Origin: Sporomusa termitida
GTDB taxonomy: Bacteria > Bacillota > Negativicutes > Sporomusales > Sporomusaceae
Direction of reading: 5' to 3'
Length of the DNA: 64,000 nucleotides
Assembly: GCF_007641255.1 (NCBI RefSeq)
Contig: NZ_CP036259.1
Location: 62,001 to 126,000, forward strand
Position numbers and translations under genes: made by a program. The first letter of the stretch is position 1. Every line of letters starts with the position of its first letter. Under the pieces are notes generated by a model that was not told the origin of the DNA, did no database searches, and saw only the letters and a program-made list of their open reading frames with translations. This document shows, piece after piece, positions 38,951-47,892 of the stretch.

Positions 38951-40291
38951 ATGGCGAGACTGTTTGGAACAGACGGCGTGCGGGGGTTAGCCAACGTCGA
39001 ACTTACGCCTGAACTGGCTTTTAAGATGGGGCGGGCAGCCACCTATTACTTTGGGAAAGAATCGAAACGGCCGGTATTTTACATTGGCCGCGATACCCGG
39101 GTTTCCGGACAGATGCTGGAGGCGGCCTTAGCGGCAGGCATTTGCTCGGCCGGCGGCGAGGCCGTACTGCTGGGTATTGTTCCTACCCCGGCTGTTGCTT
39201 ATTTGACCAGGCAGCACGGCGCTCAGGCCGGTGTTGTTATTTCAGCATCACATAACCCTTATCCTGATAACGGTATCAAATTTTTTGCCGGTACCGGCTA
39301 CAAACTGCCTGATGCCGTAGAAAATGAGCTGGAAGAGCTTATCGACGCCGCACCGGACGGGATGCCCCGGCCTACGGCCGACAGCGTTGGTTTTATAACT
39401 ACCAGGCATGATCTGCTGACAGAATATGTGGAGTATGCCGTTAGTACTGTTGAACAGTCCCTGCAGGGTCTTAAGATTGTTTTAGACTGTGCTAATGGTG
39501 CGGCCTACGAGGCGGCTCCCGCCGCTTTCCGGCAGCTGGGGGCCGACGTTATTGTCCTTAATGACTGTCCTGACGGTATTAATATTAATGCCGGCTGCGG
39601 CTCAACCCATCTGCAGCAGCTGCAGGCTGCCGTAGCTCAGCATCAAGCCGATCTGGGACTGGCCCATGATGGCGATGCCGACCGTTGTCTGGCTGTCGAC
39701 GAAACCGGCGAAATGATTGACGGTGATCAAATTATGCTGATTTGTGCGCTGGAAATGCTCAAGCAAAATACACTGACGGAAAAAACGCTGGTAGCCACCG
39801 TGATGAGCAATATCGGGCTGCATCAGGCCATAAAAAATGCCGGTGCCAAAGTCCTGGTGACACCGGTGGGGGACCGCTATGTACTGGAAGCTATGTTAAA
39901 ACATAACCTGGTATTGGGCGGTGAACAGTCCGGCCATATTATTTTCAGTCAATACAGCACAACCGGCGACGGGCTGATTACGGCGCTGAAACTGGCGGCC
40001 GCGCTAAAACAAAGCGGCCAGAAAATGTCGGCTCTGGCTAAAGTAATGACAAGATTTCCCCAACTGCTGGAGAATATCCGGGTTAAGAGTAAAGCCGGCT
40101 GGGAAACCAATGCGAATATCGCTGCTGCCATTAAGGCCGGTGAAGCCGAACTAGGTGATAATGGCCGGATACTTGTCCGCCCTTCCGGCACTGAGCCGCT
40201 CATCCGGGTAATGGCCGAAGGCCCGTCCCTGCCTGACCTTGAACGTATCGTTGGCAGTATTGCCGAGGTTGTCAGACAGGAACAGGATTAA
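38951..40291 (+). CDS. glmM: Phosphoglucosamine mutase
   Basis: Interconverts glucosamine 6- and 1-phosphate for UDP-GlcNAc and peptidoglycan. 446 residues; the phosphoserine is S100 in VVISASHNPYPDNG, the metal loop is DGDADR, and RPSGTEPLIRVMAEG binds phosphate. ATG 38951 is chosen over the upstream ATG 38915 for its GGAAGGAG site. Confidence 0.96.
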   Translation: MARLFGTDGVRGLANVELTPELAFKMGRAATYYFGKESKRPVFYIGRDTRVSGQMLEAALAAGICSAGGEAVLLGIVPTPAVAYLTRQHGAQAGVVISASHNPYPDNGIKFFAGTGYKLPDAVENELEELIDAAPDGMPRPTADSVGFITTRHDLLTEYVEYAVSTVEQSLQGLKIVLDCANGAAYEAAPAAFRQLGADVIVLNDCPDGININAGCGSTHLQQLQAAVAQHQADLGLAHDGDADRCLAVDETGEMIDGDQIMLICALEMLKQNTLTEKTLVATVMSNIGLHQAIKNAGAKVLVTPVGDRYVLEAMLKHNLVLGGEQSGHIIFSQYSTTGDGLITALKLAAALKQSGQKMSALAKVMTRFPQLLENIRVKSKAGWETNANIAAAIKAGEAELGDNGRILVRPSGTEPLIRVMAEGPSLPDLERIVGSIAEVVRQEQD

Positions 40292-40307
40292 ACGCCAATA
40301 CCGGTTA

Positions 40308-40372
40308 TTGACCAATGCTATAAACTGTATTAAAATAAGATAGATATGGCAGGAGCACTATATAGTGCTCCT
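40308..40372 (+). promoter_or_regulatory. glmS promoter and 5' palindrome
   Basis: TTGACC (40308-40313) and TAAAAT (40331-40336) are 17 bases apart. A perfect 22-base palindrome (AGGAGCACTA repeated inverted, 40351-40372) would form a hairpin within about ten bases of the transcript start. Only TTT follows, so it may be a 5' stabilising hairpin or a weak terminator for glmM. Confidence 0.7.
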
Positions 40373-40406
40373 TTGCATATCTATGATTATTAAGGGAGGT
40401 GAGAAT

Positions 40407-40424
40407 ATGCCAAGTACAGGATAA
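40407..40424 (+). CDS. Possible five-codon leader ORF upstream of the glmS ribozyme
   Basis: ATG 40407 encodes MPSTG then stops; it is preceded by the strong ribosome site AAGGGAGGTGAG. It lies between the promoter and the ribozyme. Whether it is translated is unknown. Confidence 0.3.
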   Translation: MPSTG

Positions 40425-40451
40425 TAACAACTGCGGCCGCAAAAACTATCT

Positions 40452-40612
40452 ACAGCGCTGGTGCTTGACGTTAAGTCAAGCAGACGAGGAAGAGGTTCAT
40501 CGAGCAGTCAGCGGATACCTCTCGGCACCTGCAGCCGTGAGCTGGCCGACAAAACCACAGGGTGACCTGCGGGACAAAACGGCAGCGGCAGAAAAGAACA
40601 ATGGGAAGTTGC
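40452..40612 (+). ncRNA. glmS ribozyme/riboswitch
   Basis: The leader has the glmS ribozyme core: AGCGC at the cleavage site (predicted cut between A40454 and G40455), the P2 helix around GCTTGAC/GTCAAGC, the catalytic GACGAGG-agag-GTT-ATCGA segment (40482-40503), GCGGATaCCTC, and the AACCAC-GG-GAC element of P3/P4 (40555-40567). Glucosamine 6-phosphate acts as coenzyme for self-cleavage and lowers glmS expression in known examples. Confidence 0.9.
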
Positions 40613-40717
40613 TGAAAACGTGATAAAGGGTTAGATGCCTGGCGATGCTCAGCGCGGCCGCTCCGGCCGTATGCAGATGAGCGTTTATTAGTAGTGTAAT
40701 TTAGGAGGTTTATATAT

Positions 40718-42547
40718 ATGTGTGGTATTGTTGGTTATATAGGTCCTGATCAGGCGGCACCATTTTTGCTGGAAGGTCTGAGCAAACTTGAATACCGGGG
40801 CTATGACTCGGCCGGTATTGCCGTGTTTGACGGCGATAAAATTCATGTGACTAAAAGCGTGGGCCGGTTGAATGTGCTGGCGAAGAAGGTAGAAATCAGT
40901 CCCCTTCAGGGCAGTCTTGGCATTGGCCATACCCGGTGGGCGACCCATGGCCGTCCGTCTGATGCCAACTCCCATCCGCATACGGATTGTGCCGGTAAGT
41001 TTGTTGTTGTCCATAACGGCATCATTGAAAACTATATGCACCTCAAGGAACAACTGATTGCCCAAGGCCATACGTTTACCTCGGAAACGGACACCGAGGT
41101 TGTGGCCCACCTGATAGAAGAGTGTTATGCCGGTGACTTTGAAGCGGCAGTTAAGCAGGTACTTGAACAGATCGAGGGTTCTTATGCGCTGGTGTTTATG
41201 TGCCAGGATGAGCCGGGAAAACTGATCTGCACCAAGCAGGACAACCCGCTGGTTATCGGCCTGGGCGAAGGGGAAAACTTCATTGCCTCCGACATCCCGG
41301 CGATCATCAGCCGCACCCGGAAAACCTATATCCTAAGCGACGGCGAAATGGCCATTGTAACCGCTGATTCGGTATGGGTCATGAACCGTCAGGGGATACC
41401 GGTAACCAAAAAAGTCTTTGAGGTTAACTGGGATGCGGAAGCAGCTGAAAAAGGCGGCTATGAGCATTTCATGATTAAAGAAATCTATGAACAGCCCAAG
41501 GCCGTCCGGGAAACAATGACCAGCCGTGTGGCTAAAGATAACAGCGGCATAACCTTTGAAGAACTCAACTGGACCAAGGATGATGTTTCCCCCATTAAAA
41601 AGATCGCCATTATTGCCTGCGGTACCGCCTATCATGCGGGGATTGTGGGCAAGTACCTGATCGAAAACCTGTCCCGGATTCCGGTGGAAGTGGATGTGGC
41701 CTCAGAATTCCGCTACCGCTCACCGCTGATTGATGAACAGACGCTGGCTATTGTTATCAGCCAGTCCGGCGAAACCCTGGATACACTGGCGGCCCTGAAA
41801 GAAGCTAAAAAATTGGGGGCCCGCACCCTTGCTGTTACTAATGTTGTCGGCTCCTCCATCGCCCGTGATTCTGATCAGGTTATCTATACCTGGGCGGGAC
41901 CGGAAATTGCAGTAGCCTCTACCAAAGCCTATACTACTCAGCTTGTGGTTATGGCGATGCTGGCCATTTATATGGGAGCAATTAAAGGCACTTTGACCAC
42001 GGATAAAGTGCAGGCACTGTGCCAGGCCCTGCGTGAACTGCCGGCCCAGGCCTATGAAGTGTTAGAGGATGTTGAGCCGATTAAAACCTTCGCCCAGCAA
42101 TACGGCTTTAATGAAGATGTGTTTTTCATCGGCCGTTCCTTAGACTACGCCGTGGCCCTGGAAGGCTCTTTGAAACTAAAAGAGATATCCTATATTCATG
42201 CTGAGGCTTATGCGGCCGGTGAACTCAAACACGGTACCCTGGCCCTTATCATTGAGGGGGTACCGGTCATTGCCCTGGCTACCCAGCAGGATGTATACGA
42301 AAAAACACTCAGTAATATTAAAGAAGTCAAAGCCCGTGATGCTGTAGTTATTGGGCTTGGTCTCAAAGGTGATCAGCAGCTTGAAAAATATGTTGACCAT
42401 ACTATCTTTATTCCTGCCACCAATAAATTCCTCACGCCAATCCTGTCGGTCATTCCGCTGCAGCTGTTAGCTTACTACGCGGCAGTTACCCGGGGCTGCG
42501 ATGTTGATAAGCCCAGGAATTTGGCCAAGAGTGTGACCGTAGAGTAG
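40718..42547 (+). CDS. glmS: Glutamine-fructose-6-phosphate aminotransferase
   Basis: Makes glucosamine 6-phosphate from fructose 6-phosphate and glutamine. 609 residues: an N-terminal glutaminase domain with C2 as nucleophile (MCGIVGYIG) and two SIS sugar-binding domains from about 285. ESYIHAEAYAAGELKHG-like block (KEISYIHAEAYAAGELKHG) is diagnostic, as is the end RNLAKSVTVE. Controlled by the upstream ribozyme. Confidence 0.97.
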   Translation: MCGIVGYIGPDQAAPFLLEGLSKLEYRGYDSAGIAVFDGDKIHVTKSVGRLNVLAKKVEISPLQGSLGIGHTRWATHGRPSDANSHPHTDCAGKFVVVHNGIIENYMHLKEQLIAQGHTFTSETDTEVVAHLIEECYAGDFEAAVKQVLEQIEGSYALVFMCQDEPGKLICTKQDNPLVIGLGEGENFIASDIPAIISRTRKTYILSDGEMAIVTADSVWVMNRQGIPVTKKVFEVNWDAEAAEKGGYEHFMIKEIYEQPKAVRETMTSRVAKDNSGITFEELNWTKDDVSPIKKIAIIACGTAYHAGIVGKYLIENLSRIPVEVDVASEFRYRSPLIDEQTLAIVISQSGETLDTLAALKEAKKLGARTLAVTNVVGSSIARDSDQVIYTWAGPEIAVASTKAYTTQLVVMAMLAIYMGAIKGTLTTDKVQALCQALRELPAQAYEVLEDVEPIKTFAQQYGFNEDVFFIGRSLDYAVALEGSLKLKEISYIHAEAYAAGELKHGTLALIIEGVPVIALATQQDVYEKTLSNIKEVKARDAVVIGLGLKGDQQLEKYVDHTIFIPATNKFLTPILSVIPLQLLAYYAAVTRGCDVDKPRNLAKSVTVE

Positions 42548-42600
42548 AATAAACAAAAAAATATAGAGCAGAGACCGGATTATAGAATAATAGCCAGCAG

Positions 42601-42636
42601 GAAACCCCTATAACACGCTGTGGTTATAGGGGTTTC
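42601..42636 (+). terminator. Hairpin after glmS
   Basis: A perfect 14-bp stem, GAAACCCCTATAAC (42601-42614) with its complement (42623-42636). It ends the glmS unit; the T residues are within the stem, so efficiency is uncertain. Confidence 0.7.
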
Positions 42637-42672
42637 CGTACCTGTACAGTTAATTTTAGGAGAGAATAAACA

Positions 42673-43323
42673 ATGACTGCCTGGAGTGTATTTGAGATTA
42701 CAGGGATTATCGCTTTCGCCATCTCCGGCGCCCTGACCGGAATACAAAAGAAGCTTGATGTTTTTGGTGTTTTGGTACTGGCGATTACGACCGCTATTGG
42801 CGGCGGTATTCTGCGGGATGTGATTATCGGCAATACCCCGCCGCTCACCTTTCGCGATCCCACTTTTTTTATTATTAGCGCCATAGCCACGATTGGCGTT
42901 TGTTTTACCTATCGCTGGCTTGATAAATTCAAACATACTATTCAAATATTTGACGCCATCGGCCTGGGGGCCTTCACGGCGACCAGTGCCAAACTGGCAT
43001 TACACCAAAATCTTGATTCGGTGGTTATCGTAACAACAGTGGCCGTCATCACCGGTATCGGCGGCAGCATCATGCGGGATGTATTTGTCAAAGAGATTCC
43101 GTATGTTTTCCGGCAGGAAGTCTACGCCATCACGACCATTGCCGGGGCGATCAGCTTTTATTATTCGCAATTTTATTTTACCGGCAATATTCCCTTGTAT
43201 CTCTGCTTTGTCATTACCACCGGCCTGCGCATCTGTTGCATCAAATACGGCTGGAACTTCCCTGTTATCGGTATCAGCGCCGGGAAAAAAGCGCCACCGG
43301 ACAATCAGCAGCCAGGCACATAG
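42673..43323 (+). CDS. TRIC-like cation channel family protein (UPF0126)
   Basis: A 216-residue membrane protein with about seven hydrophobic segments and the two glycine-rich repeats GGGILRDVIIGNTPP and GGSIMRDVFVKEIP that mark the bacterial TRIC/YicG family (trimeric cation channel fold). The AGGAGAG site precedes the ATG. Physiological role uncertain. Confidence 0.9.
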   Translation: MTAWSVFEITGIIAFAISGALTGIQKKLDVFGVLVLAITTAIGGGILRDVIIGNTPPLTFRDPTFFIISAIATIGVCFTYRWLDKFKHTIQIFDAIGLGAFTATSAKLALHQNLDSVVIVTTVAVITGIGGSIMRDVFVKEIPYVFRQEVYAITTIAGAISFYYSQFYFTGNIPLYLCFVITTGLRICCIKYGWNFPVIGISAGKKAPPDNQQPGT

Positions 43324-43356
43324 ATAAAGAATTTTATGTATGAAACCGGTGTTGGG

Positions 43357-43836
43357 TTATTTTATGAATCTCCCGTCATCTCTGGTAGCAGGCAGCTTAT
43401 GAACATTTTTTTCAAACCAGCCGTTTTTGGCAGTGGGTCTGCAATCAAATTCCGGCACATAGGGCTTAATATCCAAAAGCGGGGTTTTGTCAATAATATC
43501 CACATCCAGGATATGGAGCCTGTTGGCGTCAATTTTGTCAAGACGTACTACGGAAAAGCCGATAAAATTCGGCCTGGCCGGTGAACGGGTGGCAAAGATT
43601 CCGTGCAGTTCCTTGTCCAGAAACGGTTTTACTAAGAGCGAAGAATTTTTTACCAAATGAAAATGGTAAATTAGAATCAAATGAGAAAAACCTTCTAGAT
43701 CTTTCAAGCCGGCAGCATATGCGGGATTGATTTCAATGATGCCGGCAACATCCAGTGCGGCTGTCGGCTGAATGGGTGTGCCCTGAGGTTCTTTAAAGGG
43801 CGAGTGAATAATGCCAATGGGCGTATAATTGATCAT
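43357..43836 (-). CDS. trmO: tRNA t6A37 N6-methyltransferase TrmO (TsaA)
   Basis: 159 residues from ATG 43836, after AAAGAGGTG on the minus strand. PIGIIHSPFKEPQGTPIQP, LEGFSHLILIYHFH, FATRSPARPNFIGFSVVRL and KPYVPEFD are the TrmO/VirR-like motifs. It methylates N6-threonylcarbamoyladenosine in tRNA with SAM. The frame continues upstream to 43878 but without a ribosome site. Confidence 0.93.
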   Translation of the reverse strand: MINYTPIGIIHSPFKEPQGTPIQPTAALDVAGIIEINPAYAAGLKDLEGFSHLILIYHFHLVKNSSLLVKPFLDKELHGIFATRSPARPNFIGFSVVRLDKIDANRLHILDVDIIDKTPLLDIKPYVPEFDCRPTAKNGWFEKNVHKLPATRDDGRFIK

Positions 43837-44154
43837 AATTGCACCTCTTTTACTAGTGTTGCAGAATATAGGTAGCATTCTCTTGCCGCCGGATAATTTC
43901 CTGTGTATACTCCGGTTGTTCTTGCTTGCTTAACCGTTGTAATCTTTGGGCCGGCAAAAAAATCGGCATAATCGCTGATGCCTATTCGTACATTTATACC
44001 GGAGCAGTTTTTTTATCCTGCTGCCCAAAAGACGGTAAGGGTAAAAATGGGCGACAAGCAAGTTAGTATAATCAGTGACAGTGGGCTTTATATGCGTAAA
44101 ATAGGGATAGCTTATGAGTAATTTGGACTTCCAGCAGTTGAGGAGATGTATGTA
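43837..44154. other. Divergent intergenic region trmO / deacetylase
   Basis: No gene is supported. A TATAAT-like box at about 44070-44075 lies upstream of the deacetylase but lacks a good -35 box; TATATT near 43868-43873 (minus strand) could serve trmO. Nothing else recognised. Confidence 0.4.
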
Positions 44155-44928
44155 ATGATTACCAGGCGTAGGTTTATAACAGGGGGACTAGGCGCGATCA
44201 CAGCCCTGTTTGGCCTGTCTTTGGTTCCGGAATATAAAATTATTGATCAACTCGTTAACAGTATCCCGGTGCTGCTTTATCATCGTGTCGGCCCGGAAGC
44301 AGATGACCTGACAATCAGCACCACCCGGTTTGAGCAGGATATGGCAAGCCTGGCCGAAGAGGGGTATCATACCCTGTCTCTTGCCCAGGTTGCCCGGCGT
44401 TTGCAGGAGCAACAGCCGCAGCTGCCGGATAAACCGCTGATTATTACCTTCGACGACGGGTATCTCGACAATTACACCAATGCCTTGCCGGTGCTGCAAA
44501 AGTACTCTATGAAAGCCAGTTTCTATATAATCACCGGGATGATGGGCGACACGGACCGCCTGACAGGGGCCCAAATCCGGGAGATGGCGGCGGCCGGCAT
44601 GGACTTTGGGTCCCATACCGTTACCCACCGGCAATTGGCAGAGCTAACGCCGCAGGAGGTTGCCGATGAGCTGCATCAGTCTAAATTTGCTTTGGAGCAG
44701 ACGCTGGGCAAGCCGGTGAATTTTATCGCCTATCCCTGCGGCAGCTACCGGCCGGATACGATCCAGGCTGCCGGTCAGGCCGGCTATATCGGCGGCTTTT
44801 CCACTCAATGCGGCTTGGCCATGTTTAATAATCATTTCACCATCAAAAGAATCCCCGTATTCCATTTTGACCGCTCGATTGCCTATGTACTATTAAGAAA
44901 AGGCTTAATCCCCAGTATGCTGGGCTAA
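44155..44928 (+). CDS. Polysaccharide deacetylase (NodB domain)
   Basis: 257 residues. The N-terminus MITRRRFITGGLGAITALFG reads as a twin-arginine-type signal anchor. The NodB metal-binding motifs TFDDGYLDNY and SHTVTHRQL and the later YPCGSY are clear; the catalytic Asp is in TFDDG. It probably deacetylates cell-envelope glycan outside the cytoplasm. ATG 44155 has the right spacing from GAGGAG; ATG 44146 is too close. Confidence 0.92.
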   Translation: MITRRRFITGGLGAITALFGLSLVPEYKIIDQLVNSIPVLLYHRVGPEADDLTISTTRFEQDMASLAEEGYHTLSLAQVARRLQEQQPQLPDKPLIITFDDGYLDNYTNALPVLQKYSMKASFYIITGMMGDTDRLTGAQIREMAAAGMDFGSHTVTHRQLAELTPQEVADELHQSKFALEQTLGKPVNFIAYPCGSYRPDTIQAAGQAGYIGGFSTQCGLAMFNNHFTIKRIPVFHFDRSIAYVLLRKGLIPSMLG

Positions 44929-44948
44929 CCGATAACACAACCCCAATC

Positions 44949-45044
44949 ATGCTTAATGGGAACAGGAGCGGCGGCCTGATTGTATATTTAATAGCGCTGC
45001 TATGCCTTATTCTGCCGCTTTACCGGTATGTATCGGCCGTGTAG
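44949..45044 (+). CDS. Possible 31-residue single-span membrane peptide
   Basis: ATG 44949 opens a short frame, GGLIVYLIALLCLILPLYRYVSAV at its core (positions 8-31), a convincing membrane helix with a short polar start. No ribosome site is evident and no family is recognised. Confidence 0.3.
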   Translation: MLNGNRSGGLIVYLIALLCLILPLYRYVSAV

Positions 45045-45111
45045 ACCCAGACCCCGGATGCCCTGCTGTGCCGGACATAATCTTGGGTTGTGAGCAATAA
45101 TGCCGGCAGCG

Positions 45112-45140
45112 GATCAGTAAAAAGCTGATCTGTTTTTTTT
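45112..45140 (+). terminator. Terminator after the deacetylase
   Basis: GATCAG (45112-45117) pairs with CTGATC (45125-45130) and is followed by TGT8. Confidence 0.8.
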
Positions 45141-45184
45141 TGTAAAAAAAAACTTAAAAATTTAATAAATATACAAAAGTAGTG

Positions 45185-45460
45185 AAGGAATTTAGCCCCC
45201 TATTGCCGAATGGAAATCTCTTACTATTCAAGGAAGGAGGATAGCTGGGTTATTTGCAATTGCACAGCTGGAGTTGTGACGGTAACATCGCGAAGACGCG
45301 GCAACATAGCCGCAGGAAGACCCTGTGTTGACCGCTGAAGCGCCATCGATGGCTTCACGACAGGATGTGCAAGTGGTTCCAAGGGTCGACCATTCTAATT
45401 TACTTATAAATTAGTGGTTGGTTCCCCGAAGACCGTTATTGTTAGCCAACATTAACAAGG
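45185..45460 (+). ncRNA. Structured leader RNA candidate upstream of the dicarboxylate symporter
   Basis: About 275 bases without an ORF hold a dense series of stems: TGCAATTGCA inside AGCTG/CAGCT (45244-45273), GCGGC-aacata-GCCGC (near 45298-45313), CAGG/CCTG (near 45314-45327), TGAAG-cg-CCAT-cg-ATGG-CTTCA (near 45337-45359) enclosed by CCTGT/ACAGG, and CTAATTTA/TAAATTAG (near 45396-45415). No known riboswitch consensus was recognised. The whole lies directly before the symporter ribosome site. Confidence 0.5.
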
Positions 45461-45471
45461 GAGGAACAACT

Positions 45472-46764
45472 ATGAAACAACCATGGTATAAAATCCTGTA
45501 TGTTCAGGTGCTGATGGCAATTACAGCCGGAGTGCTGCTGGGGCATTTCTATCCTGCCGCCGGCGCCAGCATGAAACCGTTGGGAGACGGGTTTATTAAA
45601 CTCATTAAGATGATTATTGCCCCCATTATCTTTTGCACAGTTGTCCTGGGGATAGCAGGCATGGGCGATATGAAAAAAGTGGGCCGCGTCGGCGGCAAAG
45701 CCTTGCTCTATTTTGAGGCCGTATCCACCCTGGCCCTCATCATCGGCCTGACGGTAGTCAATCTGGTGAAACCCGGAGCGGGGATGAATGCCGATATCAG
45801 CACTTTGGATACCCAAGCAATCGCTAACTATGCCGCCAAAGCGCAATCACAAAGCACTACTGATTTTCTCCTGAACATCATCCCCAACAGTGCGGTGGAT
45901 GCTTTTGCGAAAGGGGATATCCTGCAGGTACTGTTCTTTTCTATCCTGTTTGGCACCGCCCTGTCTCTTATGGGGCAACGGGCAGGCAATATCATTAAAA
46001 TTATTGACGAAGTGTCCCACGGCTTTTTTCAGGTTGTCGGGATTATCATGAAAGCGGCACCGATCGGGGCTTTTGGAGCGATTGCCTTTACGATCGGGCA
46101 GTATGGGCTGGCCTCCCTGATCCCGCTGGCGAAACTGATGGGCAGTTTCTATCTGACCTGCCTGCTGTTTATCTTTGTCGTGCTGGGCCTGATTACGAGG
46201 ATCGCCGGCTTCAGCATTATTAAATTTATCGCTTATATCAAAGAAGAACTGCTCATTGTCCTGGGGACCTCCTCTTCTGAGAGCGTGTTGCCGCGCATGA
46301 TGGATAAAATGGAAAAACTGGGCTGCTCCAAGTCGGTGGTGGGGCTGGTTATCCCCACCGGCTACTCTTTTAACCTGGACGGAACCTCGATTTATCTGAC
46401 GATGGCCGCTGTGTTCGTGGCGCAGGCGACGAACACAGACCTGACTATGGTGCAGCAGCTGACGATGCTGGCCGTGCTGCTTATCACCTCCAAAGGGGCG
46501 GCAGGTGTTACCGGCAGCGGATTTATTACCCTGGCCGCAACCCTGTCGGTGATTCCGACCGTGCCGGTAGCCGGTCTGGCTCTGATTTTGGGCATTGACC
46601 GGTTTATGTCCGAGGCCCGGGCGCTGACGAACCTGATTGGCAACGGGGTGGCAACCGTTGTTGTTTCGCGCTGGGAGAATGAGCTGGATGCCCGGCAGCT
46701 GGCCCTCGGCTTAAACAAAGGCGACCTCGAAACCGGGCGGATTGAAGAACAAATCGGCGGCTAA
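45472..46764 (+). CDS. Dicarboxylate/amino acid:cation symporter (DctA/GltP family)
   Basis: A 430-residue secondary transporter with eight membrane helices and re-entrant loops. The serine-rich hairpin [11 protein letters not shown] and the [12 protein letters not shown] motif are family signatures for binding aspartate, fumarate, succinate or glutamate with Na+ or H+. ATG 45472 follows GGGAGGA. The terminator at 46841 ends the unit. Exact substrate cannot be told from sequence alone; C4-dicarboxylate is most likely. Confidence 0.92.
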   Translation: MKQPWYKILYVQVLMAITAGVLLGHFYPAAGASMKPLGDGFIKLIKMIIAPIIFCTVVLGIAGMGDMKKVGRVGGKALLYFEAVSTLALIIGLTVVNLVKPGAGMNADISTLDTQAIANYAAKAQSQSTTDFLLNIIPNSAVDAFAKGDILQVLFFSILFGTALSLMGQRAGNIIKIIDEVSHGFFQVVGIIMKAAPIGAFGAIAFTIGQYGLASLIPLAKLMGSFYLTCLLFIFVVLGLITRIAGFSIIKFIAYIKEELLIVLGTSSSESVLPRMMDKMEKLGCSKSVVGLVIPTGYSFNLDGTSIYLTMAAVFVAQATNTDLTMVQQLTMLAVLLITSKGAAGVTGSGFITLAATLSVIPTVPVAGLALILGIDRFMSEARALTNLIGNGVATVVVSRWENELDARQLALGLNKGDLETGRIEEQIGG

Positions 46765-46840
46765 TAGCTTGTCAACCTTAACACTGTAGGATAATGTCTC
46801 CCGTCAGTATCCACAGGATTAGGGTTGTCAAGGTACTAGC

Positions 46841-46881
46841 AACATGCCGGCGGCACAAACGTGTCTCCGGCATGTTTTTTC
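46841..46881 (+). terminator. Terminator after the symporter
   Basis: AACATGCCGG (46841-46850) pairs with CCGGCATGTT (46867-46876), followed by T-rich sequence. Confidence 0.88.
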
Positions 46882-46901
46882 TATTTTTCGACAAACTTTA
46901 C

Positions 46902-46975
46902 TTGACAGAGTAAATAGATATTATTAAAATGATATTAACATTTAGATAATATTAACAGGCAAAGGTGAATGGTTG
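46902..46975 (+). promoter_or_regulatory. nrtR-pncB promoter
   Basis: TTGACA (46902-46907) and TAAAAT (46925-46930) are 17 bases apart, a strong promoter. The -10 region and the leader contain repeated GATATTA(A)C-like words (GATATTATTAA, GATATTAAC, GATAATATTAAC, 46918-46957) that could be operator sites for the encoded regulator; this is inference. Confidence 0.75.
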
Positions 46976-47878
46976 ATGAGTGAGACCAATAAGCAGGGCC
47001 TTACGGAAGAACAATTCCTGGCAAGCTATGACGCCAGCCAGTATGACCGCCTGTCAGTTACGGTGGATATGCTGATTTTTACTGTAACAGAAGAGGAGGA
47101 AAAGAATTACCGGCGGTTACCGGAAAAATCATTGCGGTTATTGCTGATCCGGCGGAGCAATCACCCCTATAAACATCAGTGGGCGCTGCCCGGCGGTTTT
47201 GTGCAGCTGGGGGAAAGTATTGATGAGGCGGCAAGACGAAAGCTGAAAGAGGAAACCAATATCGGCGACATCTACATGGAACAACTGTATACCTGGGGGG
47301 ATGTGGCCAGAGATCCCCGTACCAGGGTTATCTGCGCTTCTTATATGGCGCTTGTCGATCATGCCAGCCTGCAAATTGAGGCCAGCCGGCAAGTGGCCGA
47401 TGCGGCCTGGTTTACGGTTGGCTGCAAACTATATCAGGAACAAAAAACAGTTACGCCCACAGGTTATATTTTACAGCAGCTATTCCATCTGACGCTGTCT
47501 CAGGCTGATCAGCAGCTTGCCGCTACAATAAAAACAGTAAAAAAGGTAGAGACTAAAGTAACGACGGTAACAAGAGAGATTGTCGAATCCAGCGGTATTG
47601 CTTTCGACCATGCAAAAATTATTGAGTATGGTATCCAAAGGCTGCGCAACAAGATTGAGTATACCGATATTGCTTTTAATCTGATGCCGGAACGGTTTAC
47701 ACTGACGAAACTGCAACAGGTTTATGAAGTCATTCTTGATACGGAGCTGCTGAAGGCAAATTTTAGAAGAAAGATCGCCGACATGGTGGTTGAAACAGAC
47801 GAATATACCAGGGATGCCGGGCACCGGCCTTCTAAGTTATTTAAGTTTAACCCCAAATGGATGAAGATTATCGAATGA
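46976..47878 (+). CDS. nrtR: NrtR-type Nudix transcriptional regulator
   Basis: 300 residues: an N-terminal Nudix domain and a C-terminal winged-helix part (from about 215, IEYTDIAFNLMPERFTLTKLQ). The Nudix box is GGFVQLGESIDEAARR then KLKEE, where the first catalytic Glu of the REXXEE core is replaced by Lys, as expected for sensors that bind ADP-ribose rather than hydrolyse it. It overlaps or abuts pncB, so it most likely represses NAD salvage. Confidence 0.88.
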   Translation: MSETNKQGLTEEQFLASYDASQYDRLSVTVDMLIFTVTEEEEKNYRRLPEKSLRLLLIRRSNHPYKHQWALPGGFVQLGESIDEAARRKLKEETNIGDIYMEQLYTWGDVARDPRTRVICASYMALVDHASLQIEASRQVADAAWFTVGCKLYQEQKTVTPTGYILQQLFHLTLSQADQQLAATIKTVKKVETKVTTVTREIVESSGIAFDHAKIIEYGIQRLRNKIEYTDIAFNLMPERFTLTKLQQVYEVILDTELLKANFRRKIADMVVETDEYTRDAGHRPSKLFKFNPKWMKIIE

Positions 47879-47892
47879 GAGGGGAAGAGGGC

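Noticed and set aside
40399-40623. 74-codon frame over the glmS leader
   Set aside because: It runs through the conserved ribozyme core; the constraint is on RNA structure, not on protein.
45285-45335. Resemblance of the symporter leader to a stretch of 23S rRNA (GAAGAYGC followed by GGAA-GACCCYGTG)
   Set aside because: Only two short words match, the spacing differs, and no other rRNA sequence surrounds them; it is most likely chance within a hairpin-rich RNA.
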